From Neoscytalidium dimidiatum (lineage: Eukaryota; Ascomycota; Dothideomycetes; Botryosphaeriales; Botryosphaeriaceae): a DNA stretch of 64,000 nt. Below are positions 1 through 10,866 of this stretch, piece by piece (the stretch's first letter is position 1; the number at the start of each line of letters is the position of its first letter). The translations under genes and the position numbers were made by a program. The stretch is taken from assembly GCA_037367355.1 (NCBI GenBank), contig CM074703.1:1302001-1366000 (forward strand). Direction: 5' to 3'. Below the pieces are notes generated by a model. That model saw only the letters and a program-made list of their open reading frames with translations, did not search any database and was not told the origin of the DNA.

Positions 1-126
1 TGAACCAGCGCGCGATAAGTGTTGACTTACGTGAAGCCAATTACATCACGTACTAACTACAGAAACGGATCCAGAAACTGTTGTTCCTGAATATCCTTTG
101 ATCCATAGCTCGGATCGGTAGTTCTT

Positions 127-154
127 CCGAAATGCTTCTTGAGGGGCATTTCGG
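127..154. repeat. Hairpin 1, 9-bp stem
   Basis: CCGAAATGC at 127-135 pairs perfectly with GCATTTCGG at 146-154 around a 10-nt loop. The sequence resembles the second hairpin 90 bp downstream. Confidence 0.8.
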
Positions 155-242
155 TTCCCGTGTCCATATGAAATCGAGACAACACTCCCGGGTGAGTAGC
201 GTTCCGTCTCTTCTCCTACGCTTATTTTCCCACGCTCGTAAT

Positions 243-268
243 CGAAACGCCCCTCAGGGGGCGTTTCG
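243..268. repeat. Hairpin 2, 11-bp stem
   Basis: CGAAACGCCCC at 243-253 pairs perfectly with GGGGCGTTTCG at 258-268 around the loop TCAG. There is no T-tract, and nothing shows that it is transcribed. Confidence 0.85.
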
Positions 269-1144
269 CCTCTTGTGCGCAACAGTACGTTCTCTCGGCG
301 GTGACATGACACTGCCGAGCTACAGCTGAGGATTTTTTTTTTCTTTACCACTTGGGTGCCTCCGAAGAACGCATGTATCTGGGGCCTATCGGATCTTATG
401 CGTATATACCAGTAGCGGTAATTCCTTTTACGTCTGACTTAGGGAACGGGCAAAATGCTACAAGACACACGATGAGATTTAGGACATTTTAGACGGTGAT
501 GATCTAGTTCCGCAACTGTCCACTGTCTCTTGTGTTGTACTTAAGATTGGCTTCTCTACCACCATCTCTTCTTTCTTCGTCCACAAAAAGCTAGACGTTC
601 GCTCACAAAGCCGTGCTGGTAGTGCGAAATCCGACTTTCTGTTCCCATTGGTTGCACTTATGATTTATTCCGCTGCTCTTTATCTCGGCGGCGCCCACAT
701 TTCCGCCCTCGCATTTGACTGCTACGTCCCACCACCACATTTATACGATGAATACATTAGATTTACTCCATATTGGGGGATAAAAACTAGGACGGCGATG
801 AAATATGACGCTACGTCCGTTGCACTGGTAGGAACACCCGGGAGTGCTGTTTTGCTCTCGCATCAGCAAGCGTAAGTAGTAGGATTGTTCTGGTCCTGAT
901 GCTACTCTTACTAGAGCATTCATATACATTACTTTATGTCCAGCGGCGTATATATTGCTCAAGCTCGTTCGCCAGCTGGAATAAAGTGACGTACCACGTG
1001 CGCAGAAGAGCAATTCACTGAGCAGTCAACATGACGCCCCCGTGTAGGAGCACGCTTCATTGCAAGCGTTTCATGCGTATCATTATACGTGCAGTAGCAT
1101 TTATCGTGCTCAAGCCCGCCCGCCAGCCGAATATGATTGCAAAG

Positions 1145-2521
1145 TCATAGGAAGTCCACCACTCTTTCCCAGCCTGACTCGCCTACGCGCCTGAACTCAA
1201 CTCCTTCCCCGAAATAGCCCGCATCACTCCAAGCCTTCATTGTTTGGCCATCGTAAGGCCCGTGTCTCTCGCCTCCATCTCTGGCATCGGACCATCTATA
1301 TTCCCACATTTTCGTCTCTGGTTCGTCTGTTGCTTCTTCCTCCTTTGGAGGATCCACCCAATCATCGCCTGTCTCGCGCTTGTACTGTCTTATCAGCAGC
1401 TCACGCTCCTGATCGTATATATCTGTTTGACCACGCGTAAGTAGCTGGTCTGCGGCTCCTGTTATGGCCTCAACAGCCTCACGGCGGCGTTTTTCCGCAG
1501 GGTCCTCCTCTTTATGGGCAGGATCTACGTCCATAGCCTCCCCATTCTCCCCACTACCATTCGTTTTCCGCTTGTTCTTTTGCCACTTGGGCTTATGTTT
1601 CTCCTTTTTCTTCCCTGTACCGAGGCGAGCCAGCGTCTCCAGGATTGTTTCGCCGCGTTCCATGCGCGTGATCAATGTTGCAAGAATGTCGCTGGTAAGC
1701 ACTTGGTCGTCGGCGAGTGCGCGACGGCGACGATCCTCCTCACGTTTCTCCTCAGCAGCCTTCGCCTTCTTCATATCTTTCTTCGACAATCCCTCCAGCC
1801 ATGTGTCGTGTACAGCGTCAGGATCTACAGCTTTGCGAACATAGTTTCCTGACTCGTCGAAGCGACCCTCCTCGTTCTCCTGCTTCATATTGAAGGCATC
1901 GAGCTTCGGTGCATGCTTCTTTTTCGATCCTGCGCCCAACTCCTCGTCCATATCGCTATCGATACGGTCACGTTCCTCATCATCGCCGCTTTCGCTGCTG
2001 CTCTCGTCTTCTTCGTCCGTTGCCTTGCCTTTGCCTTTGCCACCCAGCGAGAAATCTGCTGACACATGACCGCCCGACTTGCTGTTCGCAACCTGACCCT
2101 CGATCTCATGCTCCTCGAGAAACTTGACGCTCTTCTTTTTCTTTCCTTCACGACTGAGATCTTCGTCCTCATCGCCGTCCTTGAAGTCCTCCTCCAGGTC
2201 TGCAAACATGTCCGCCTCCTCCTCATCCTTGCTCGCAGCTTCGGCAGCTTTGGCCTGGCGAGCCTTCTCGTTGGCGCGGAGGTCGAAGTTCTCCTCGCTC
2301 GAATCAGACTCGTAGCCGTCGATCTTGACGGCATTACGCTTGGTCTGGCGCGTGGCCTTGCCGATCTCGTCGGCCTCGAGGATGGCATCTTCTTCCGGCG
2401 CGTCGGCGGCCAGCGTCGACGGGTTACGGTAGTCGAAGCGTGGCTTCTTGTTGGAGTCGAGCGCTGCAGCCTCGCCGAGAAATGGTAGGTCTGGCGCGCG
2501 TTTGGGGCGCGAGGAAGACAT
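1145..2521 (-). CDS. LIN1: LIN1/CD2BP2-like GYF-domain protein
   Basis: A single exon encodes 458 aa. The C-terminal ~60 residues form a GYF domain: a W-x-Y start, the GPYDGQTM segment and the WSDAGYF signature, the aromatic surface that binds proline-rich peptides in this family. The N-terminal two thirds are acidic and Lys-rich (Glu/Asp and poly-Lys blocks) and look disordered. This layout matches yeast Lin1/Snu40 and human CD2BP2, U5 snRNP-associated proteins, so a nuclear role in pre-mRNA splicing is expected from the family. The ATG at 2521 is followed by the typical SSRPKRAPDLPF N-terminus. It is divergent from UFD1, with 379 bp between the start codons. Confidence 0.88.
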   Translation of the reverse strand: MSSSRPKRAPDLPFLGEAAALDSNKKPRFDYRNPSTLAADAPEEDAILEADEIGKATRQTKRNAVKIDGYESDSSEENFDLRANEKARQAKAAEAASKDEEEADMFADLEEDFKDGDEDEDLSREGKKKKSVKFLEEHEIEGQVANSKSGGHVSADFSLGGKGKGKATDEEDESSSESGDDEERDRIDSDMDEELGAGSKKKHAPKLDAFNMKQENEEGRFDESGNYVRKAVDPDAVHDTWLEGLSKKDMKKAKAAEEKREEDRRRRALADDQVLTSDILATLITRMERGETILETLARLGTGKKKEKHKPKWQKNKRKTNGSGENGEAMDVDPAHKEEDPAEKRRREAVEAITGAADQLLTRGQTDIYDQERELLIRQYKRETGDDWVDPPKEEEATDEPETKMWEYRWSDARDGGERHGPYDGQTMKAWSDAGYFGEGVEFRRVGESGWERVVDFL

Positions 2522-2900
2522 TGTGGGCGGGTATCGAAAATGGTAGGTATAATCTGTAGTTTGATGGTATGGATGGAATGACGGCGGTCGCGGAATGCGC
2601 GGATAAAGGCGGCGAAAGCGTGAGCGGATGTATGGGCGGGGTTGTTGTGGGTTGAGGTGTGAAGGCTGAGGTCGCGCAGCTTTTGGCGCGCGCGGAGAGG
2701 CGGGCGGCGGCTTTCCGTCGCCTGCGTCATTCCCGAAAGCTCCAGCACAGCTTCACCTCTTCATCACACACCCACCTCCACCACTGCTGACTCCTCAGCT
2801 CTTGCGCCTCACTCTACTCGATCACACTTCGCGCTTCTACCCAGCTTATCTCGATCACCACACGCTCCTTCTCTTGCTAAGACAACAGCCTGTCGCCACC
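2522..2900. promoter_or_regulatory. Divergent LIN1/UFD1 promoter region
   Basis: A 379-bp gap between two outward-facing start codons must hold both promoters. The UFD1 side is rich in CT tracts just before the ATG, as is common in filamentous fungi. No TATA box was recognised. Confidence 0.5.
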
Positions 2901-4138
2901 ATGGTAACTTGCTCTCTCTCGATATCGCGAACATACACACCCCACTAATAGCTCCTCTTCCTATAGTTCGGCGGCAACTACTACAACGAAGATGACCCGA
3001 TGGCCATGTACCAGGCCGCTATGGGCATGCGCGGCGGTCAGCCCCGCCGTTTCGACGAATACTTCCGTTGCTACCCCATCGCCATGATGCCCGGCCCGGA
3101 GCGCGAGGAAGCAAACCATGGCGGCAAGGTCTTCCTGCCGCCCTCGGCCCTCGATAAGCTGACTCGCCTTCATATCACATACCCTATGCTTTTTGAGTTG
3201 ATCAACGGATCAGCTCAGAAGCGGACTCATGCCGGTGTGCTGGAGTTCACCGCTGAGGAGGGCAAGATATATCTGCCATACTGGGTGCGTTCATATGAAA
3301 ATGCTGGCTTGTGGCCAAGTGCTGACGCTTATCCGCAAAATCACAGCTCATGCAAACCCTGGATCTCGAGCCAGGAGACTTGATCCAGGTCAAGTCCACA
3401 GATCTACCGCTTGGCAACTTCATCAAGCTGCAGCCGCAGTCGCCCGACTTCCTCGACATCTCGGATCCCAAAGCCGTCCTGGAGCAGGCATTCCGCAATT
3501 TCTCCTGCCTGACGGTTGGCGACATCTTCACTTTCTCCTACAATGACCAAGTTTACAGCATCGCGGTGCTCGAGGTGAAGCCTGACCAGGAATCCCACGC
3601 CATCTGCACGCTCGAGACCGACCTGTCGGTGGACTTCGCCCCGCCGGTGGGCTACGAAGAACCCCAACGCGTTCCACCCAGCGGCACCAGCACGCCTCGC
3701 AGTGCCGCCAGTGGTGGACGTCCTGGCGCCACTCTCCCAGGCGGTACATTGCACTCCCATGGCACCATGGCACAAGCCATCAACTACGCAGCCATCGCGC
3801 CAACGTCGAGCACCGCCGCCGCGGGCGCCAAGGCCGTTTCTTCGAATTTCTTGAGCGGCGGTCACAAACTATCATCGTCCAAGCGCGGCAGCAAGGCTCC
3901 GACCCCGAAACCCTCGACGCCCGTGGCCGGCGCCTCAACAAATGCCGCAGCCGCACCTGTCGTTCGCCGCAATACGAATGGCCCGCAGCCGCTGCGCCTG
4001 CCTCCAGGGAAGTTGTTCTTCGGATACGAAATCAAGCCGGTTAAGGGGAAGGAGGGGAAGGATGGGAGCGGTGATGACGATAAGCCGCACTTCCAGGGTC
4101 AAGGTCAGACGTTGAGGGCGAAGAAGAAGGGGACGTGA
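2901..4138 (+). CDS. UFD1: Ubiquitin fusion degradation protein 1
   Basis: The CDS is join(2901..2903, 2967..3284, 3347..4138), 370 aa. The first exon is only the ATG; the 63-bp intron ends in ctatag and the protein continues FGGNYYNEDDPMAMYQ. Residues ~20-200 form the conserved Ufd1 N domain (RRFDEYFRCYPI, GGKVFLPPSALDKL, the HAGVLEFTAEEG region, LEPGDLIQVKSTDLP, GNFIKLQPQSPDFLD), the double-psi barrel plus alpha/beta roll that binds ubiquitin. The Ser/Ala/Thr/Pro-rich C-terminal part carries LPPGKLFFGYEIKPV, resembling the Npl4/p97-binding segments of the family. With Npl4 it is the cofactor of Cdc48 that extracts ubiquitylated substrates in ERAD and proteasomal degradation. The second intron (3285-3346) splits W and L codons without changing phase. 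Confidence 0.95.
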
Positions 4139-4842
4139 GGACTTCTGGTTGACATCTTCTATTCGGATTGCTTCTTGCTTCTGATCATAAAGAGGAACAT
4201 TGCATTTACGCAGAAGCATCATGGCATTTGAAGGGATTGCAGGGCTTCCACCACAGTTTCTCCACGACAGGTTTTGGTGGCATGGCGCTTTTGGTATAGA
4301 CGCAGGGCTCGCTGGCGTTGTGGGACTATGGGAATGACGGTTTATTTCCTTCTGCAGGGTCGGCAGTGAGAAAGTGTGGGGGTGAAGACAAGCAAGGGCC
4401 GGATCGGCGCGAGGAATACTTCTGCTGCGTGACTTCTAGTGGTGGAAGATGGAATTCCTCATCTAAGGTATTAAGGTGCCATGAAATATATCCGAATGAT
4501 GCGGTGTCCTCACTTGATAACGCATAGCGTCCGACGGTCAGCGCGATGATCTCGAATCCTTATGACCGGGGAGATTTATCACATTCTGGTGGTACGATCG
4601 GATGAATGGTATTGCCCCCACAGCAAATGACTTCATGCTAATTGCTAGACGCGAGACCCTGATGTTCCTTTTGCCATCTATATAATCATAGTATCTATCT
4701 CTTGCAACTAAATCTCTATATTGTTCTCATTACCTGCTTTTCCCTAGGCTTTGCCTGAGTTTTCACCCTTCTTTTCCACGCTTTCCCGCCTGTCACTACG
4801 CAGTTCCTACACTCATGTCTTGTCGACCCAGCCGTGTATGGC
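4139..4842. other. Intergenic, UFD1 3' side and cyclase promoter
   Basis: No gene seen. A TATA-like TATATAA lies at 4679-4685, ahead of a pyrimidine-rich stretch leading to the terpene cyclase. In frame with the cyclase, a family-like VDPAVY segment lies at 4822-4839, so coding may begin inside this interval. Confidence 0.5.
4679..4685 (+). promoter_or_regulatory. Candidate TATA box, terpene cyclase 1
   Basis: TATATAA sits about 160 bp before the first in-frame ATG of the cyclase, at a plausible distance if the true start is upstream or the leader is short. Assigned by position only. Confidence 0.3.
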
Positions 4843-5993
4843 ATGGACGGGCTCAGCGACCCGCAGCTGGACCTTCGGATTAGCAAGTACGCTGATTTCG
4901 AAGAGATCGGCGCCATCCGGGCCCAGGAAGCCTGGCGCAAGTACGTCGGCCCCATCCCTGAGCACTACCGCGGCGGCCTAGGCCCCAGGTTCAACTTCGT
5001 GGCCGATACCGCACCCGAGTGCCTGCCCGCACGCCTTGAGATCATATCTTACGCCAACGAGTTCGCTTTTCTCTACGACGGTGATCTCATGAACCCACTT
5101 CACCCGCTCACGCCATCACTGCTGACATCGAGCTGCAGACATGGTCGACAACACCGGCAAGGAGGAGACTGACGTGATGAACGACCAGCTAATGGCGGGG
5201 TTCGAGGAGGCTGCCCGCACGGGCAGGATTGCGCAGGCACTGTCCGGCAGGCGCTACATCAAGGCCCAGCTCCTGCTCGAGATGATGGCTATCGACCCGC
5301 CGCGCGCCCCCTTGTCCATGAAGGCGTGGGTGGAGTTCGTCCGGCTGGCGTCCGGTCGGAGCCACTTCGAAGATTTTGGTAGCTTGCAGGAGTATATCCC
5401 GTATCGGATTCTGTATGCCGCTGAGATGTACGTGCGTTTTGCTTTCAGTCGGCGGCGAGGGGGTGGTCGTCGTTCAGAGATCTCCTACTCCGCTTTCCCT
5501 TTTTCCTCTTTCCCCGTCTTCTGGCCGATAATCTGACTGATGTATTTGCAGGATCTGGGTCGGCACGCTCACGTTCGGCATGGGCCTGACAAGTTGCGCC
5601 GACGAGATGGACGAGTGCCGGCGCTTCAGCCGCGACGCGTACGTCTTCCTCGGCCTGCAGAACGACCTGTACTCGTGGGAGAAAGAAGCCGTCGCGGCCT
5701 GGCAAGCCGGTCAGCAGCACGTTGTCAACGCCGTGCACGTCATAATGAAGGAGCACGGCTGCAGCGTCGACCGCGCGAAGCGCATCTGCCGCGCCGCCAT
5801 CCGCGAGCACGAGTTGCGGTTCATCCGGACGCTGCGGGCTGTCGAGGGGCGCGGCGATCTGAGCGCGGATCTGAAGCGGTTATATTGCCGCGCTGCGGTA
5901 CAGCTCGACCGGGAATATGCTGTGGAACATTCTGTGCCCAAAGGTATCACGACGACTCGGTTGGGTTTAACGAGCGGCAGTGCTACCGCATGA
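4843..5993 (+). CDS. Class I terpene cyclase (single domain)
   Basis: The CDS is join(4843..5080, 5139..5427, 5552..5993), 322 aa from the first in-frame ATG. Splicing the 58-bp intron at 5081-5138 creates the aspartate-rich motif DDMVDNTG (residues ~79-86), so the metal-binding motif is encoded across an exon junction. The second motif is NDLYSWEKE (~212-220), a full NSE triad. Both bind the Mg2+ cluster that ionises a prenyl diphosphate. The RPRF-like AEIGAIRAQ/GLGPRFNFVADT N-terminal block and NDLYSWEKE resemble the cyclase half of chimeric fungal di/sesterterpene synthases, but no prenyltransferase domain follows. A family-like VDPAVYG segment lies in frame upstream of 4843 without an ATG, so the start may be upstream or hidden by a 1-base error. 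Substrate unknown. Neighbours are an oxidase and a hydrolase. Confidence 0.88.
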
Positions 5994-7185
5994 GGAACGG
6001 CGCGGCGTCTGTGCCGGTCAATCATGACTACGGTGTAAGGACGGTGGCTGAGCGTCCTCCTTCTCCCCGTGCTTCTTGGTGGTTCCTTCCATGAAGCCTG
6101 TTGAGGTCGCTGTGGCAAACCGGCCTGTTCGGGCATGATTGGTTTGCGTAGTACATAGACGGTGTAAGTTGCAAACTTTCAGGAATCCTTGGGCGGTTCT
6201 TCAGTGTATGATTTCTTTGTGGGTCAAACATAAGAGCGTTCTGCACCCTGAGGCGACGTCGTCGTTGGATTAATAAGTATTCGCCCACTAGAGAGGGTTC
6301 TAACACCGTAGTAGATATGAGAGACTTTGACAAATGAGATTCATTCGAAAGATGGACACGGGTCAGGATTGCGCCATCATGCTAGGAGGAACATGCATAG
6401 ATAGCCTTCCAGAGGGTAAGTCATGTGCCTCTGCTAACTACCTCTATCTGCAAATAGATTAGATACTCCGATCGACATTTGTGCCATTCCTGAAAATTAT
6501 TCCCCCCCGACCCCGATTGGAATTTTCTTTTTCACGTCATAAGTAAGTAGATCAAATCTATTTATACGCTTCTTATCTTGAAGCCAAATCCAATAGTAGC
6601 ATTTAGTAAATACTGCCTCTATTATATGTTGATACAGTAGACTTTTCGGTAAGTGAGAACAAGGCTACTAACCGGATCAGGCAGTCTGGCAAGATGACTA
6701 ACCCACGCCCTATATGCACCCTTCCAAAGGTCATTCCAACCTCTTGCCGTTCATTCTAGCCTATGTAGCTCGTCAACACGGATCTCGGTCGCCGGCATAC
6801 ACCGGAACCCAAGCAGCACCCAACTCTCCTGTTTCATTACCCCAACTGCCCCACACGGTACGCGTACCCCGCATAGCCGAGAAAAGCACCACAACCGCCT
6901 TTCTTCTTTCGCAAGAGAAAACATACTCCACCTTTTTTTTTTTTTAACCAGCTGGGCCGCAATACGGAAAACATGAAGGAGGTTCTTAAGCGTTTCATAA
7001 TCTGTCTCAAATTCATTCCTTCCCAAAAGCTTTCGCCAATCTATCTACTCTATTAGTCCCCCCTTACACCTCTCCCTATCCTCTTTACCACACACCATTG
7101 AGTTGGACAAAAGGTAGTAGCGGCAAGGAAGCAGAGCCACCAGGTTTATTACAATCAAAAAGAGGAAGAAGAATCAAATCCCAAA
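5994..7185. other. Intergenic between cyclase and FAD oxidase
   Basis: No gene seen in 1.2 kb. It contains a moderately AT-rich stretch (about 6480-6660), a C-rich run near 6507 and a T13 tract near 6934-6946. The last ~100 bp before 7186 are A- and CT-rich and resemble a fungal 5' leader. Confidence 0.5.
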
Positions 7186-8804
7186 ATGTCCCCATCCTCA
7201 AAGCCCAGCGCCGACCCCGACCAACAACCACCACCAGACACCTCCAACCTCACCCCCATCACCCGCTCCCACCCCTCCTACCACACCCTCCTCACCCGCT
7301 TCTTCAACGCCCGCCTCCCGCCCACCACGCACCGCCCCTCCCTCATCCTCCAGCCGCGCACGACCGCCGACGTCGTCGCCGCCCTCGCCCTCGCCCGCCG
7401 CCGCCGCCTCGCCGTCGGGATCCGCAGCGGCGGGCACAACTTCTCGGCGCCGTCCCTCGCGCCGGACGGGCTGCTCCTGGACGTGCGGGACCTGAACCCG
7501 CGCTTCGAGTACGACGCGCGGACGCGGGTCGCGGCGTTCGGGCCGGGCGCGTGCGGCGCCGCGCTGGCGCGGGAGCTGGCGCGCGTCGGGCGCTTCTGGC
7601 CGTTCGGGCACAGCCCCGGCGTCGGCGTGGGCGGGTTCGTGACGGGCGGCGGGCAGGGCTGGTTCATGCGCGGGTGGGGCGCGTCGGCCGGGTGGGTCGA
7701 GGCGGTCGAGGTGGCGCTGGCGGACGGGCGGGTGGTGGTCGCGGACAGGGGCGGGGAGTGGGCGGATCTGTTCTGGGCGGTTAGGGGCGGCGGAAGGGGC
7801 GTGGGCGGGGTGGTGTGCAGGGTTTGGGGGAGGACGACGAGGATGCGGCGCGTGTGGGACATGCAGCTTGTTTTTGGGGTTGCGGGCGGGGATGGGTTCG
7901 AGGAGATGATGGAGTGGGTGTGCGAGACGGATGCGGTGAGGAGTCCCAGGTGGGGCGTGGAGACGGCGGTTGTGACGTGCTGGCCGGATCGTGGTGAGGA
8001 GGGTGAGGGTTGGGGGACGAGGTAGTGGATAGGGGGCTGTTGTTGGTTGTAAATTGTACGGCGTGGGCGGATGGGTTGGAGGAAGCGAAAACACTGTTAA
8101 GACCGTGGGAGGAGGTGCCGGCAGAGCTGGAGGGAAGGTTGATGGCAAGGGTGCCGGTCAAAGAAACGAGTTGGGAGGAACTGTTCAAGGCGCAGGATCA
8201 GCTGAATCCGTCGGGGAAAGGAGAGAGGTGGCAGTGCGAAAGCATATTTAACGACCCGAAAGTCCCGCGGAAACAGGTAAGTCTTACTCCTTTGTCTTTA
8301 GGAGAAAGAAATGGAATGATTAAATGGACCTTCTGCCAGCTTATTGAAGCTATCAAGCCGGCATTTTGCGACCTCCCAACTCGAAAGTCAGTCGGATGCA
8401 TGTACATATCGGACTACTTCCCAGACGAGGAGGATCAGGCCATGTGCCTTCCACAGCAGTACCACATATCTACCATGACCTGTTGGCACGATCCAGCGAA
8501 AGATGAGGAGATGAAGAAGTGGATGTACGACGCTTACAGCCGGGCCCAACACGTCTCTTGCGGCCAATATGTGGCAGACTTTGACGAGAACCACCGAATT
8601 ACGAAAGTATGTAATGAGTCTGAGTGGTATTTGTTGGCTTAGGAGTTAGTCAGGGAGTAAATCTTAGCTAACGTTTGAACTTAGGTTATGACAGATAAGG
8701 CACTGAGGAGGTTCCTGCAGATCAGAGAGAAGTATGACCCGCACGAGATGTTTATCGGCCGTCGGGGGCTTGCCAAAGCTTTGGACATGTCTGTGAAATT
8801 GTAA
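7186..8804 (+). pseudogene. BBE-like FAD-linked oxidase, one frame break
   Basis: Coding runs from ATG 7186 in one frame to about 8015, then continues in another frame from about 8010 to 8276, with further exons 8340-8606 and 8685-8804. The N-terminal part is a PCMH FAD-binding domain: LQPRTTADVVAALALA, then RSGGHNFSAPS, whose His (~84) is the usual covalent flavin site, then GVGVGGFVTGGGQGW. The position where bicovalent members have Cys (before VGVGG) reads SPG, suggesting single covalent attachment. The end, KYDPHEMFIG, matches the C-terminal BBE segment. Family members oxidise alcohols, amines or sugars with O2 and are common tailoring enzymes. The frame changes inside or beside a G5 run (8012-8016); one added base would reconcile the frames, so a sequencing indel is as likely as true decay. 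High GC3 in exon 1 contrasts with the later exons. Confidence 0.75.
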
Positions 8805-9956
8805 CAGGTAGAACAAAGACTTTTGATAGACGAGGTATCGTCTTTGATCAGAGGATTCATGAAAAGGATTTTCCATTGATCCACGCGCAAAATGAAGTTT
8901 GAAATACATGAAATTATTTCTAATACAATTTTCCCTTCTTTTACACTGGATGCAATGGCTGGATTCGGATCATGATGAACGGCAATTTCTCAATAACTGT
9001 CTGAGTTGCGAAAAGCTGTCCGAGAGACACTCACATATCCCTTGACTAAGTTACAGGGTGTGACTTTTTCTACTGTTAACATGTCGCACTCTACTTTTAT
9101 TTACTTCACCCTTTATTTCTTTTCTCTTCCATCGCTTGTGTAGGCTCTCTTCTCAGTTTCAATATACATCCTGAAACGTGCTCGGAGGAAGCAAACTTCC
9201 ATGTAATTTATTGAATAGCAAAGGTAAATTTGGGATTGAGCCAGTCGAACAGAGAATGGAAACTCCAACTCTATAGATAATATGGAATATATACTCAGCA
9301 GAGCAACGGTCGTGGTCTACATGGAATACTGATATACCTCGAGTCCCATCAGTGCAGTATTGCTGTGGTTGGACAGCACTAACTGAGAACTGACGGACCA
9401 CCTCAGAACTGAATCTCAGGATATAGGCCATCAGTAAGCTGAAACACATGAAGTGTAATGATTCCGAGTAGGTAAGCTCAAAAGTGGGTACTCATGATAA
9501 CCAATGTGTATACACACTAGCCTATACATACGTAAAATGGGGCATATATAAGAGAACGCATGTTTTATGCTTCTGTCCAGGGATCATGGATAGTATGATG
9601 GCTTGTAGTGGTAAAATATACAATGGCCCCCCAGATGTGGTAAGAGGAAAGGAGTTAAAATACCCGCGATTGTCCGTTGGAAGCTCAGATGGATGTTTCA
9701 CGTCAAGTGCTGCAACACTGACTTTTCCTCTTTCCTCACTTCTATCAATTCTCAAACAGAGACAATATTCACAAGCATTCACATGACTTGATGTCACCAC
9801 AGAGTCACACTTCGACTTGGCAACTTGTCACATGGAAGGCCGCACGGCATAAGCAAATACAGACATCTAATGAGAATCTACATCTTGCTACTCATCTGTA
9901 TTTCTACCAACAACTGGCAATGAGAAAAAAGAGGGCATCGTAACGCTCGTCAACGA
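8805..9956. other. Intergenic, AT-richer, convergent gene ends
   Basis: No gene recognised. It separates the 3' end of the FAD oxidase (+) from the 3' end of the alpha/beta hydrolase (-). A TATA-like ATATATAAG at 9544-9552 has no recognisable gene behind it. Confidence 0.5.
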
Positions 9957-10866
9957 TCATATCACTGCAGCGAACTCCACAGCTTCATCCCCCTCACCTA
10001 CTCCCCCTTGGACATCCTCCCCACAAGCCCTCCTGATAGCCTTCGCGGTCCACCCGGGCCTGCTAAGGAAGGGACTGTGGCTCGACTTGACGCGCTCGAC
10101 GACGTCGATCTTGCACTCCGGGTCCTCCCTGTTGGCGGCGACCATGGCCTCCTGGGCGGCGGTGGGGAGGGCGAGGTCCTCCTCGCAGATGATGTAGGTG
10201 GTGGGGATGCGCTTCCAGGGGGGCTGGCGGGCCAGCTTGCTCGCGAAGACGCCGTAGGACTGGGGCCGCAGGGCGGCGGCGGAGGCGGCGGCGAGGTCGG
10301 CGGGGACGTCGGCGTAGAAGACCTCGAGCGGGGTGGTGACGGTCAAGGTGTCGGCTTCCTGCGAGGAGAAGGGGGCGATGCTGGATTAGTTTTTTGCTGC
10401 TTCGATTGTGCCATTCCTTTCTCTTTCTGTGGGGGTGGGGGCGCTTTACTTTGTCGTGAGAAACCCAGTCTGGCAGTGGGGCCGCACGTGCGTCGTTCAG
10501 ACTGACGCCTTGGTTCATGCAGAATGCGGCGAGGTACACGAGCCGGACCACGCCGCCTTTCAGACCTTCGGCGCAGCGGGCTTCTGCGTCCAGGCCGTAG
10601 ACGGCGTCTGAGGTGGGGAAACCGCCGTAGGAGTGCATCACGACGACAACAGAATTGCCGGTGCCAATGGCGTCCTCGATGACGGAGCGGACGGCGGCGA
10701 CGTCGGGGTCGAAGTTCTGAAGAGATGGAGAGGCGCCGGAAGAGGGGAGGGAGACGGCATGCACAGTATAACCGGCTGATTCGAGAAGGGTTGCTGTCGG
10801 GGCGAAATGAGAGGGTGCATGCCAAGCACCGTGCACGACAACGATAGATGGTTTGGAGGAAGTCAT
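9957..10866 (-). CDS. Alpha/beta hydrolase
   Basis: The CDS is complement(join(9957..10358, 10450..10866)), 272 aa. It starts MTSSKPSIVVVHGAWH, the strand-3/oxyanion HG segment of the AB_hydrolase_6 type. The nucleophile elbow is MHSYGG (Ser ~79). The acid is probably in CEEDLALP and the base His in SSHSPFLSRP near the C-terminus, completing a Ser-Asp-His triad. Such proteins resemble plant methylesterases and many small fungal esterases; the substrate cannot be read from sequence. The 91-bp intron (10359-10449) has GTAAAG and GCAG ends and joins exact codon boundaries. It lies 4 kb from the terpene cyclase with the FAD oxidase between, so a role in the same small pathway is possible. Confidence 0.85.

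Larger units (their letters stand above)
1..1144. other. Gene-free left end with hairpins
   Basis: No convincing coding region is visible; the open frames here are short and overlap on both strands. It holds two perfect-stem hairpins (127-154 and 243-268) and a diverged direct repeat (957-982 and 1108-1132), so it may be an old repeat remnant. The LIN1 gene on the - strand ends at 1145. Confidence 0.6.

Noticed and set aside
7198..8148. Long Pro/Arg-rich frame on the - strand over the FAD oxidase
   Set aside because: Antisense by-product of the very GC-rich exon; the + strand has clear domain motifs.
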